This document shows positions 55,297-64,000 of a DNA stretch of 64,000 bases, in pieces (the first letter of the stretch is position 1; each line of letters starts with the position of its first letter). A model generated the notes under the pieces. The model worked only from the letters and a program-made list of their open reading frames with translations, was not told the DNA's origin and searched no databases. Where the stretch lies: NCBI RefSeq assembly GCF_001704415.2, contig NC_030811.1, forward strand, positions 59,509,591 to 59,573,590, given 5' to 3'. The DNA comes from Capra hircus (lineage: Eukaryota > Chordata > Mammalia > Artiodactyla > Bovidae). The position numbers and the translations under genes were made by a program.

Positions 55297-56304
55297 CTAG
55301 GGGGCACAATTTATTTGCATTATTTATGCACTCAAGTAGTTTGGAGCCTCCAGGTTAGGTAGTTAGGTGAACACATACCCTGGTGTGTATTCCATGCATG
55401 GAGCATCATATCAGTGATACATTGCCACTTTTTGAGTGTTGGAGGATGAGGGGCATAGCATTTAGGAGCTGAATGAGATTTCTAGGCCACTGAAACTGCC
55501 AACTAAGCTGCAGAGATGCAGGTGTGTTTCCTAGCTCCGCATAAAACAAACTGCTGTGCAACCTCTTAAGTGAATGATGGATGAATAAAAACATCAGAAG
55601 TTTATCTGAACTCAGAAATATGCCCAGATTTTGGTCCTGAAAATTGCTCTTTTGGAAAGCATACCCATTTCTATTATAATTCACTTTAGGAATTAGTGAT
55701 ATCATGGAGCAATTTTGATTTTTCAAACATGTTAGGGATTTTTAAAGTCCTGAATCTGTAAAGGGAAAAGTGCCGAATGGACAATTATGGCTGATCGATG
55801 GAGAAATGGAGAAATAAAGTCACTGTGCAGCCTTGTAAATCTGAGATTACAAATCACTTAATCTGATTCTGAGGAATTCACCCATGGGTGGTGCGTGTAA
55901 CTCTTCCAAAATTCTTAAAGTCCTGAAAGAATCAAGTGATTCCTCCCAGAGTCAGAGAGGAGAGCCTCCTTTCCCCACCTACAAACCCCCTGAATCAAGC
56001 CAAGGATGGTCCAGCCTTCCTCCAGTGGCTCCCTATCTCAGGACTCCGGGACAGCTAGCATTTGGCTATGCAACTGGGGACTGAGAAGGCCCAGGACACT
56101 GAAGAGGGGATGGGACTTAGGGAATCCAAGAGACTTCCCATAGTTAACCCAGAGCCTCACACCATGGTTTCACTTAGATGTTTATTTATTCATTTATTTG
56201 TTAATTCATTCTTTTATTCATGCAACAGCATTTCTAAATGGTATGACATATATTGGGTCCTTACATTTTCTACCTCTATCCTACTCCCATGACAGCTTAG
56301 AGAC
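55297..56304. other. AOAH intron upstream of the GDSAG exon
   Basis: No repeat or exon recognised. Confidence 0.45.
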
Positions 56305-56440
56305 AGTTAGACTTTAAGTTGATTGAGGACAAGGACTATATCATGTCTGCCCATGAAAACTCAGAGCCACGTATAGTCCTTGATGCATAACAGGAATGAG
56401 TATTCATGAAATATCCTGTTGAGTAAATGAAATATTTTTA
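56305..56440 (+). repeat. L2 3'-end fragment
   Basis: AGTTGATTGAGGACAAGGAC, TATAGTCCTTGATGCATAAC and ATTCATGAAATATCCTGTTG follow the forward L2 end. Confidence 0.5.
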
Positions 56441-56455
56441 AATGTTAGGAAAAAT

Positions 56456-58275
56456 CACTGCAGAGTTCCAAAGAATAGCAAGAAGAGATAAGAAAGCCTT
56501 CTTCAGTGATCAATGAAAAGAAATAGAGGAAAACAATAGAATGGGAAAGACTAGAGATCTCTTCAAGAAATTTAGAGATACCAAGGGAACATTTCATGCA
56601 AGGATGGGCTTGATAAAGGACAGAAATGGTTTGGACCTAACAGAAGCAGAAGATATTAAGAAGAGGTGGCAAGAATACACGGAAGAACTGTACAAAAAAG
56701 ATCTTCACGACCCAGATAATCAGGATGATGTGATCACTAATCTAGAGCCAGACATCTTGGAAAGTGAAGTCAAGTGGGCCTTACAAAGCATCACTACAAA
56801 CAAAGCTAATGGAGGTGATGGAATTCCAGTTGAGCTGTTTCAAATCCTGAAAGATGATGCTGTGAAAGTGCTGCACTCAATATGCCAGCCAATTTGGAAA
56901 ACTCAGCAGTGGCCACAGGACTGGAAAAGGTTAGTTTTCATTCCAATTCCAAAGAAAGGAAATGCAAAAGAATGCTCAAACTATCGCACAATTGCTCTCA
57001 TCTCACATGCTAGTAAAGTAATGCTCAAAATTCTCCAAGCCAGGCTTCAGCAATACGTGAACTGTGAACTTCCAGATGTTCAAGCTGGTTTTAGAAAAGG
57101 TAGAGGAACCAGAGATCAAATTGCCAACATCTGCTGGATCATGGAAAAAGCAAGAGAGTTCCAGAAAAACATCTATTTCTGCTTTATTGACTATGCCAAA
57201 GCCTTTGACTGTGTGGATCACAATAAACTGTGGAAAATTCTTCAAGAGATGGGAATACCAGACCACCTGACCTGCCTCTTGAGAAATCCATATGCAGGTC
57301 AGGAAGCAACAGTTAGAACTGGACATGGAACAACAGACTGGTTCCAAATAGGAAAAGGAGTACGTCAAGGTTGTATATTGTCACCCTGCTTATTTAACTT
57401 CTATGCAGAGTACATCATGAGAAATGCTGGACTGGAAGAAACACAAGCTGGAATCAAGACTGCCGGGAGAAATATCAATAACCTCAGATATGCAGATGAC
57501 ACCACCCTTATGGCAGAAAGTGAAGAAGAACTAAAGAGCCTCTTGATGAAAGTGAAAGAGGAAAGCAAAAAAGTTGGCTTAAAGCTCAACATTCAGAAAA
57601 CTAAGATCATGGCATCTGGTCCCATCACTTCATGGAAAATAGATGGGGAAACAGTGGAAACAGTGTCAGACTTTATTTTTTTGGGCTCCAAAATCACTGC
57701 AGATGGTGATTGCAGCCATGAAATTAAAAGACGCTTACTCCTTGGAAGAAAAGTTATGACCAACCTAGACAGTATATTCAAAAGCAGAGACATTACTTTG
57801 CTGACTAAGGTCTGTCTAGTCAAGGCTATGGATTTTCCTGTGGTCATGTATGGATGTGAGAGTGGGACTGTGAAGAAAGCTGATCGGCGAAGAATTGATG
57901 CTTTTGAACTGTGGTGTTGGAGAAGACTCTTGAGAGTCCCTTGGACTGCAAGGAGATCCAACCAGTCCATTCTAAAGGAGATCAGCCCTGGGATTTCTTT
58001 GGAAGGAATGATGCTAAAGCTGAAACTCCAGCACTTTGGCCACCTCATGCGAAGAGTTGACTCATTGGTAAAGACTCTGTCTGATGCTGGGAGGGATTGG
58101 GGGCAGGAGGCAAAGGGGACGACCGAGGATGAGATGGCTAGATGGCATCACGGACTCAATGGATCTGAGTCTGAGTGAACTCTGGGAGATGGTGATGAAC
58201 AGGGAAGGCTGGCGTGCTGCAATTCATGGGGTTACAAAGAGTCGGACATGACTGAGCGACTGAACTGAACTGAAA
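56456..58275 (+). mobile_element. BovB LINE, 1.8 kb, most intact RT copy
   Basis: It starts in the coding region (CTGCAGAGTTCCAAAGAATA) and ends GCGACTGAACTGAACTGAAA. AAAAAT near both ends is at best a short TSD. It contains the longest open frame of the window and lies antisense to AOAH. Confidence 0.94.
56541..58178 (+). pseudogene. BovB reverse-transcriptase ORF, 545 codons, disabled
   Basis: Domains in order: linker MGKTRDLFKKFRDTKGTFHA, RT N-terminus (NKANGGDGIPVELFQ; WPQDWKRLVFIPIPKKG), block A FIDYAKAFDCVDHNKLW, block B GVRQGCILSPCLFNFYAEYI, block C LRYADDTTLMA with the catalytic YADD, and the C-terminal CESGTVKKADRRRIDAFEL. All catalytic Asp residues are present. The frame upstream is closed by TGA at 56514-56516, where the family appears to have TGC. 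At 58076-58083 a 4-bp TCTG duplication shifts the frame, so the last 30-odd residues are off-register. The endonuclease half is missing. Confidence 0.92.
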
Positions 58276-58384
58276 CAAAAATAGTGATGCTACCGTAGGG
58301 TCTTGTTTGAGGCTGTTTGGGCATCAGCAGTACCATGTTTTCAGTACTATGTGGTTGGTATTAGTAAGTTTCTCCTAAGAGTAC

Positions 58385-58600
58385 TGGTGGGTTTCCCTAG
58401 CGGCGCAGTGGTAAAGAAACCACCTGCCAAAGCAGGAGGCGTGAGGAATGCTGTTCAGCCCCTGGGATGCGGAGAGCCCCTGGAGGAGGAAATGAAACCA
58501 CTCCGGTATTACTGCCTGGGAAATCCCATGGACAGAGAAGCCTGGCAGGCTACAGTCCATGGTGTCTCAAAAGAGCTGGACATGACTTAGCAACCAAACA
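58385..58600 (+). mobile_element. Bov-tA SINE
   Basis: GGTTTCCCTAGCGGCGCAGT to GACTTAGCAACCAAACA; TSD AAGAGTAC at 58377-58384 and 58601-58608. The region 58440-58490 is unusually diverged. Confidence 0.92.
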
Positions 58601-58904
58601 AAGAGTACAAAGACTACTGGTGGCCCAGGTGTCAGTGGCATTTGGGCATATAGAACACAGAGCTTTTGTTCAAGTGTTTTTGGGAACTCTCAGCAGGTAT
58701 AGTTTGGCGGCCTCCCTCAAGTTACCCACATACAAGCCTTTAACCCATTTGACACAAGGGACTCTGTCAATACAAGCCCAGATGTCTGACCTTATGGTGT
58801 ATTGAGAAGGACACAGAGCAGATTGAAAATTATCACCTCCAGTTATTTTCTTATTTGGAGAAGTGCTGGATTTCAGTTACCATGGTATCTATTTTACAGC
58901 CTTT

Positions 58905-59155
58905 AAGAAAAAACTGAATTTTATATTTGTGTATAGTTGATTAATAATGTGTTATCTTCAGTTGTACAACAAAGTGATTCAGTTACACATATACAAGTAT
59001 CTAGTGTTTTTCAAATTCATTTCCCAATTAGGTTGTTATGTAATATTCAGCAGAGTTCCATGCGCGATACACTAGGTCCTTGTTGGTTACCCATTTTAAA
59101 AGTAGTAGTGTGTACATGTCCATCCAAAACTCCCTAACTATCCCTCTAATAACTT
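58905..59155 (-). repeat. Artiodactyl L1 3'-UTR fragment
   Basis: TACAACAAAGTGATTCAGTT, GCAGAGTTCCATGCGCGATA and CACTAGGTCCTTGTTGGTTA are the reversed L1 3' UTR. It lies 235 bp from an AOAH exon. Confidence 0.75.
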
Positions 59156-59389
59156 TCCAGTCACCCAGTAAAGGAATCAATTAAACTCAGTTTTTCTTTG
59201 TCTAGATTCTGCCTCATTTCTATAATCTTTTTCATATATTTTTCTAATTTGTCATGAAAACAAATGTAAACTGGTCAACATTATGCTGTAGCACCAGGCA
59301 TTTCCTCGCTTGTCTATTCAATTCAATTTGACTCAGACTAGAAAAGAGTATTCTATTAGGATAAGTACACTGACTTTTACCATTCATAC

Positions 59390-59438
59390 CTTCACAGAAT
59401 TTCTTCTCGTACGGGATTCCATCTTTTGGATCAACACC
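59390..59438 (-). CDS. AOAH: AOAH coding exon (GVDPKDGIPYEKKFC segment)
   Basis: The minus-strand acceptor is TTTCTCTCTTAAAG and the donor is TGAAG|GTATGA. The 49 bp start in phase 0, encode GVDPKDGIPYEKKFCE and leave one base, which becomes the first base of a Gly codon with the next exon. The sequence continues the AOAH order exactly (GIW | GVDPKDG...FCE | GSQPRG). Acidic and Gly residues in GVDPKDG suit a turn or metal-binding loop, which is inference. The exon is flanked on the downstream side by 4.1 kb of intron that contains a large BovB. Confidence 0.93.
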
Positions 59439-59817
59439 CTTTAAGAGAGAAATGATGAGATTAGCAGTTTGCTTTTAAATTTATGAGACACAAGTACAGA
59501 ATCCTCCCCAGATGGCTTTTAAAGCACAAAGGCAAATCAGTAGATAAAATCCTTTAAAGTCTCTTGAGCCCTTAATCCAAGGTAGCAACATTTTAGGCTT
59601 TAAGGACCTGGGGGCAGGAATTAGAAGAATCCAAAAACTGGACCATCTTGTTCAGAAGAATGCAGGGCAGGGCTCTGAGTGCTGGAAGTGTCACTGGAGG
59701 GAGCACTGAGGGTCCAGTCAGTGCTGGGACACAGGGTCAGAGTGGGCTCAGCGGTCTCTGAACTGGAGCTCTAAGTATCCTGACTTCTCCAGTGCCTAAG
59801 GAGCGATGCTTCTAGAG
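59439..59817. other. AOAH intron, no recognised feature
   Basis: Contains the acceptor tract of the 59.4-kb exon; nothing else recognised. Confidence 0.45.
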
Positions 59818-60057
59818 CAGTGATTCTCAACAGGGCTGGTTTTAAGGCAGCCCCCCTACCCGCCCCTGCCCTGCAACCATCCCCAAGGGACTTTGGCAAT
59901 GTCCGGAGACATCTTTTGTTGTTACAGCGTGGGGAGGGGGAGCTACAGGCATTTATGGGGAGAGGCCAGAGATGCCGCTGATCATCCTACATTTTGCAAG
60001 GCAGCCCAGACCATAAGACATCATCCCAAATGCTGATACAGTAAGACCGAGAAACCC
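59818..60057 (+). mobile_element. MER5A-like hAT DNA transposon relic
   Basis: CAGTGATTCTCAACAGGGCT at the left end, GGCAATGTCCGGAGACATCT, AGAGGCCAGAGATGCCGCTG and ACCGAGAAACCC at the right end match MER5A layout. Confidence 0.8.
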
Positions 60058-61391
60058 ATAAGTGAGGTTGAGCTTGTGAGTTGGACAGGGTTACCATCGC
60101 TGAGGGCACTTCCTAACACTGAATGCTAAGTCTGTGCATTAGTAGAGCTGGTCCTTGGAAGGTTCAAGCAGAGTCTGGATAACCCTAAGGAAAAGTTAAT
60201 ACACATATGTACTTATGTTTTTTGCTTTGTTTTGCTTGTCAAACTCTGGTCTGGTGAGCACTGGCATTCCACTAGATAGTAATAGTATTAACAGTATTCT
60301 AGGAAGAACCTGATGGTCAGAGATATATTGGAAACAGTGTGTTCACTCCCTTGGTCTTGGGGGCTCCCAGTGTGCAATAAAACATTAAAGATGCCGAGAA
60401 ATTCAGAAGTAAAGAAAACTGTTTAGGCTTACTTGACCCAGTACTTTCTAAACCTGGGTATAGCACCCCTCCTCCTATTTCTTGTAACCTCCCACTCGAC
60501 AGCGGAGTTCCTGGACACAGTTAGGGAAATGTTGGACTTGGTGGTTGCAAAATTCTCTCTGAGTTCAAGATGATTTTGTGATTCTGGGAGTCATTTTTCC
60601 TCTATGGAAAGGGATAGGTGTGAAGGTCATGTGTCTTTTTCCAATTAACTGATGATGAACTCTGAGTCTTGGCTCTCTGGGCTCCTGGTGGATTTCCACT
60701 GGTATAGCAGTCTCTTATTGGCCTTCCGTATGTAGGAGGGGTCACATGTCAGAGGAAGGGATGGGGTCATGGAACCAAGATAGGAGCTTCACATACTAAT
60801 AACCTCCGTGTCATCCAACAGGACAGCTGAGCTTGACTCTGTCAGAACAAGAGCTGCCTTAGGGGTCCTGACACCTCCATACCTTAAGACTAGGGGTGAT
60901 GTCTTCCCCTCCTCATGAGATGGCAATTTGACTAATGATAGGGTGGTTGGGGTGGGCTATACGAGGTACAATCTGTCTGGCTCTCCATATCCCAGAAACA
61001 ATAGACCATCAGTGTCCTGGAGAGAAGAAACTATTTACAGAAACTTTCTCCTCTTCATCCAAGCAGACAAATTAGGCAGCCATTCAGAGGCAATTTATCC
61101 TGAAGCTGGGGAAACTTAAACTCCAAGGCCCGTTGTTTGTATGATTCCTGCCTGTGTGAGTGCTGGGAGCAGCTGGGAGCTGTTTTAGGTGGAGAGTGTT
61201 TTAGGTGGAGAGGAGTCTGGCTGCAGTCAGAACAATGTTTCCACTTAAGCACTCCTGGTAAATTGGAAAAGAGATCTCAAAAGAAAAGGACCTGAATTTC
61301 CAAGACTCTGGGAATTTGTTAAGATTTCTTTTATCATTCTAGTTAATCATACTTTTATACTTGATTTTGTATTTGGTATACTTTTTCCTTT
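60058..61391. other. AOAH intron, no recognised feature
   Basis: Contains a 17-bp local duplication (TTTTAGGTGGAGAG at 61181 and 61199). No exon or repeat family recognised. Confidence 0.45.
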
Positions 61392-61512
61392 ATGCTGCTC
61401 CTGCTGCTGCTAAGCTGCCTCAGACGTGTCCAACTTTGTGCGACCCCATAGATGGCAGCTCACCAGGCTCCCCCATCCCTGGGATTCTCCAGGCAAGAAC
61501 ACTGGAGTGGGT
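61392..61512 (-). mobile_element. Bov-A2 SINE, truncated
   Basis: CTG run then TAAGCTGCCTCAGACGTGTC and TCTCCAGGCAAGAACACTGG; only the outer monomer remains. Confidence 0.88.
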
Positions 61513-62115
61513 GAGAACCCCTCAAATCCTATAAGTTCAAGACCTCACAAAATTTAGATTTGCTGCCATTGCTGTCCTCAGATAAGTGTTTGGCTTCTCT
61601 CCTTCCTTCCCTTTTCTCTACTGGAAGCTACTAATCTATTATTCATAAGGAACCAGGGTAGCAGCATAGATGCTTCGGGATGTAGGTAGTGGGGAAGCTA
61701 CAGGTAATTTCCACTCTGCCTGGCTAGCTTTATGAAACAGGAAAAAAATGGCTGCAATGAAATGGTGACAGCATGTGGTTTGCTCCACCAGCTGTTTGGG
61801 TTGCTGTAAAAACTTTGCTAACACCACGATTGACTTAATTTCACACTGTTTCAGACAGAACCAAGGGGTTAGATGCGAGTGACCTTAAACAAGACTTACA
61901 GCAGCTGTGACTGAGAGAGCCTCAGCTCTCATTACATCATTGACAGTTTTCACGTGTGATTGGATTCTATGCCTCTCTTTCAAACAGCAGAAAAAGAGTT
62001 GCCTTAGCCTACCATCTTATCTTCTTCCTTAGGTCTGACTAAGCAAACAGGCAATGGGCTGGTAAGGAGGGCAGAAAGCCGGAGAATAGGGTTAAGTCTG
62101 AATTTAGTTGCTTAC
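61513..62115. other. AOAH intron, no recognised feature
   Basis: Ends at the donor of the 62.1-kb exon; nothing else recognised. Confidence 0.45.
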
Positions 62116-62164
62116 CCAAATGCCATTACAGTTGGAATCTTGATATGAGTCCCAGTTGTCTGGC
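62116..62164 (-). CDS. AOAH: AOAH coding exon (DSNCNGIW segment)
   Basis: This 49-bp exon has the acceptor CTCTCTGTAG and the donor TTTGG|GTAAGC on the minus strand. Its first base completes an Arg codon with the previous exon, and 16 codons follow (PDNWDSYQDSNCNGIW), ending in phase 0. The motif QDSNCNGIW is a recognisable AOAH signature, joined directly to YPGRR before it and GVDPKDG after it. It lies 874 bp from the upstream exon. It is too short to stand out as an open frame and was found through its neighbours' phase and splice signals. Confidence 0.92.
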
Positions 62165-63038
62165 CTACAGAGAGGACAGCCACATTAGTCTTCAGCACGT
62201 ATGTATCACTCTGAATGTCAGCTTCACAAACGAAAGAATGAATGAATGAGTCCTACACCAAGTGTCACCGACAGCCAACAGGCTCTTCAAGGAAAAATGC
62301 CACACGCCATTGTGTGTTGTGGCCCACAGAACCCCCACTCGGCCTCTTTGTCATTCTCTTGGCTTTGGGTGTTTGCTGGGAGCTGGGGACCAAATGCAGC
62401 CTTTTCATAACCGACTACGTTCATGGGTGGTATTGTTGGGTAATGGTGCTGATGAGCGTAATGAACACATCTGCAGTCTATTTTCTTCAGACAGGCGATA
62501 CCATTAAAGTTACGCCTCTAAAGTCCCAAACATCTGGTTAATGCTTCAGCACTGTAGTCACAGCTAAGATGAAGGCTGGCATATCCAGTTTGAGCTTTGA
62601 GATGGGATTGGCTGCACATCAGCCTGGGACTAAAATGAAACCCGCACTCCACGCCCCACAGCCCTTGCCTTACTCTTGGCAGAAAAGGCTGCTCTTTCTG
62701 GGCCCAGGGCTGCCTGTAGAGCTCGAGCAGGAGGAGAGATAAACATCCACAAGAACCTGTCTACTCACTTGTTCCTTCCACTAGACTGTAAACTCGTATT
62801 TCTGTTTGTTCACCACACAGCATGATGCAGAGTGCTTGGCAATGCTCCATGAGCATTTTGGGGGGCAATAAAATGAACAATTACTGTTTTTTTTTTTCAT
62901 TGAGTTTTACTTCAGTGAGGACACGGAAGTCCCTTCTCTCTGTAAGCACGAATCCCCTAGGCTGGAGGAGATAATTATGCCTCCTGCCTCCTTTTCAGAA
63001 GGTAATTTTCAAAATCAGTGATGAGCAGAGACCATTAC
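62165..63038 (+). repeat. AOAH intron with an L2 end at 62785-62880
   Basis: ACTAGACTGTAAACTCGTAT, CAGAGTGCTTGGCAATGCTC and GGCAATAAAATGAACAATTA fit the forward L2 3' end. The rest of this 874-bp intron shows nothing recognisable. Confidence 0.5.
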
Positions 63039-63109
63039 CTTCTGCCTGGGTATGCCATCTTGTTGCTGTCGTTGCAATCTCTCCCTCGCCAGTGAAAGCC
63101 CCGCAGTGT
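63039..63109 (-). CDS. AOAH: AOAH coding exon (large-subunit start region)
   Basis: On the minus strand a pyrimidine-rich tract ending in TTTCAG precedes the exon and AGAAG|GTAATG follows it. The 71 bp read in phase 0 give 23 codons plus two bases, including LRGFHWRGRDCNDS and the ending YPGR, which match the AOAH segment just after the saposin-like small subunit. The trailing AG joins the first base of the next exon to make an arginine codon. The Asp/Asn-rich stretch RDCNDS is the kind of acidic loop that holds calcium in AOAH; that role is inferred here. The exon before it, which should end in phase 0, was not found between 63110 and 64000. Confidence 0.92.
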
Positions 63110-64000
63110 CTGAAAGCGAAGAGCATACACAGGAAGGGTCAGTTCTGCTTTGATGCTGTCCACGGTGAAGGCCAGTCAGAGCTGTCAGAGGGGTATTGAC
63201 ATCTGCAGTTTCAAATTCAAATATAGTCTGGGAACACCAGAGATCACTAAGAAAATTAAGATGAATATGCTAAGACCTCCCGAGTGAGGTGAAGTATAAT
63301 ACGGTGCCAGGGCCAATCACAGGTGTAGCATGCGTGTGCACACGCACGTGTGTGTGCTGTTGTGTGTGTGCCAATATGTGAAAGTATGGGGGTGCATCTG
63401 TGTGAATTTGTAAATACGTGAGCATGTGTGCATTCACATGGTTACGCAAATGCATGTTTCACACACGTGTGTCTGTGTGTACATGTGTGTTCATGTGTAT
63501 GTGTCTATGTGTACTTCCACACACAGCAGGGCCATCCAACTCCCTGAACTTTCTCTATTAATCATCAACCTTCTCAGGCCCCAAAGCAATTGGTGTATTT
63601 TGTCCAACGATTAATAATTTTACTGAATAATTAAAAACTCTAGCCAAACTGATTATTTGCATGGATTTATTATATTCTGACATGTCTGATTCAAAAGGAT
63701 CAAGAACCATGATGATGTCAAACAATGCTTTTATTTCTCAAATTGCCAGGTAGAGTATCTGAGATCCCATCAACCTTGGAAAGTTTGTGACATCTGTTAC
63801 TTGCTTGTTGAATTTCACAGAGAATATTATGACATCCTAACTGTTCTAAATCAAACATGTGCACACAAACACATATACACTTTTAAAAAGTAAGTTAAAA
63901 TATATTTAAGAATTTTGAAAATAATTCATGACATGTTTTCAAGATAACTGTTATCCCCATGGAGAATTCCAGCTGGGAATGACTTCAGGAAATGAAAACA
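63110..64000. other. AOAH intron upstream of the first exon in the window
   Basis: Holds the TTTCAG acceptor and a TG/CA-rich tract (63328-63528). I looked for the preceding phase-0 exon here and did not find it. Confidence 0.5.
63328..63528. repeat. Degenerate (TG)n/(CA)n tract
   Basis: Alternating purine-pyrimidine runs such as GTGCACACGCACGTGTGTGT and CACACACGTGTGTCTGTGTG, interspersed with ATGTGT words. Such tracts can adopt Z-DNA and are usually polymorphic. Confidence 0.8.

Larger units (their letters stand above)
7184..63109 (-). other. AOAH: AOAH gene, internal part (six coding exons and their introns)
   Basis: This is the minus-strand transcription unit assembled from the six exons listed separately. 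Exon lengths are 71, 49, 49, 95, 92 and 83 bp and introns are about 874, 2677, 4093, 21496 and 26347 bp. All five internal junction phases agree, so the spliced frame is open throughout. The joined peptide follows the known order of mammalian acyloxyacyl hydrolase from the start of its large subunit past the GDSAG nucleophile block. AOAH is a secreted or lysosomal GDSL-family lipase of phagocytes that removes secondary acyl chains from bacterial lipid A, inactivating LPS. The saposin-like small-subunit exons and the exons carrying the rest of the catalytic triad are outside the window. Introns are unusually rich in BovB, Bov-tA and L1 copies in both orientations. Confidence 0.93.

Noticed and set aside
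54713..55309. A 198-codon minus-strand open frame as a stand-alone gene
   Set aside because: Only the 95-bp stretch at 55202-55296 resembles a protein (AOAH) and it is bounded by AG and GT splice sites; the rest is intron read-through.
56541..58178. A functional 545-residue protein
   Set aside because: It is the BovB reverse-transcriptase half; it lacks the endonuclease, has a stop directly upstream and a terminal frameshift.
63110..63230. A further AOAH exon upstream of 63109
   Set aside because: The minus-strand word CTTCACCGTGGACAGC looked slightly like the expected preceding segment, but there is no matching donor, the phase is wrong and the neighbouring residues do not fit.

Overview
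The window is nuclear DNA of a ruminant, almost certainly a bovid. It is full of lineage-specific repeats: BovB (RTE-type) LINEs, the BovB/tRNA-derived SINEs Bov-tA and Bov-A2, cetartiodactyl CHR-type tRNA SINEs and artiodactyl L1 3' ends. Older mammalian MIR, L2, L1M, MLT1-like LTR and hAT-type (MER5A) relics lie beneath them. I see no bacterial, viral-replicon or CRISPR content, and nothing separates cattle from sheep, goat or buffalo.

The only protein-coding gene I can support is acyloxyacyl hydrolase (AOAH), on the minus strand. Six internal coding exons lie at 63039-63109, 62116-62164, 59390-59438, 55202-55296, 33614-33705 and 7184-7266. All are flanked by AG/GT splice sites, their phases chain perfectly (0-2, 2-0, 0-1, 1-0, 0-2, 2-1), and together they encode about 146 residues, including the GDSL-family nucleophile block GDSAG. 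The first exons (signal peptide, saposin-like domain) lie beyond 64000. The last exons (rest of the lipase domain) lie to the left of 1. The window is therefore mostly AOAH intron: introns of 0.87, 2.7, 4.1, 21.5 and 26.3 kb plus partial flanking ones.

The introns record layered retrotransposition, much of it dated by target-site duplications (TSDs). Left to right: a BovB with a nested Bov-tA (2.4-4.2 kb); an L1 carrying a 3'-transduced flank (5.5-6.7 kb); a BovB inside an L2 (9.7-11.0 kb); an MLT1-like LTR split by an L1 (12.7-13.8 kb); a long BovB reverse-transcriptase copy (21.3-22.9 kb); and a four-level nest at 27.9-32.2 kb. In that nest an internally deleted BovB is split by a solo LTR, which is split by a 5'-inverted BovB, which is split by a Bov-A2. 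Further right are an L1MA hit by BovB and SINEs (34.6-35.5 kb), BovBs at 35.7, 49.6, 52.0 and 56.5 kb, and two L1 3' ends each split by a SINE (44.7-46.2 kb). The BovB at 56.5-58.3 kb holds the longest open frame in the window (545 codons), but it is broken by a nonsense codon and a 4-bp frameshift.

The long single-copy stretches (about 14.7-17.2, 36.97-40.6 and 46.2-49.2 kb) show no exon I can recognise. Repeat names rest on recognised consensus-like motifs, not on a database search, so subfamily labels are approximate.
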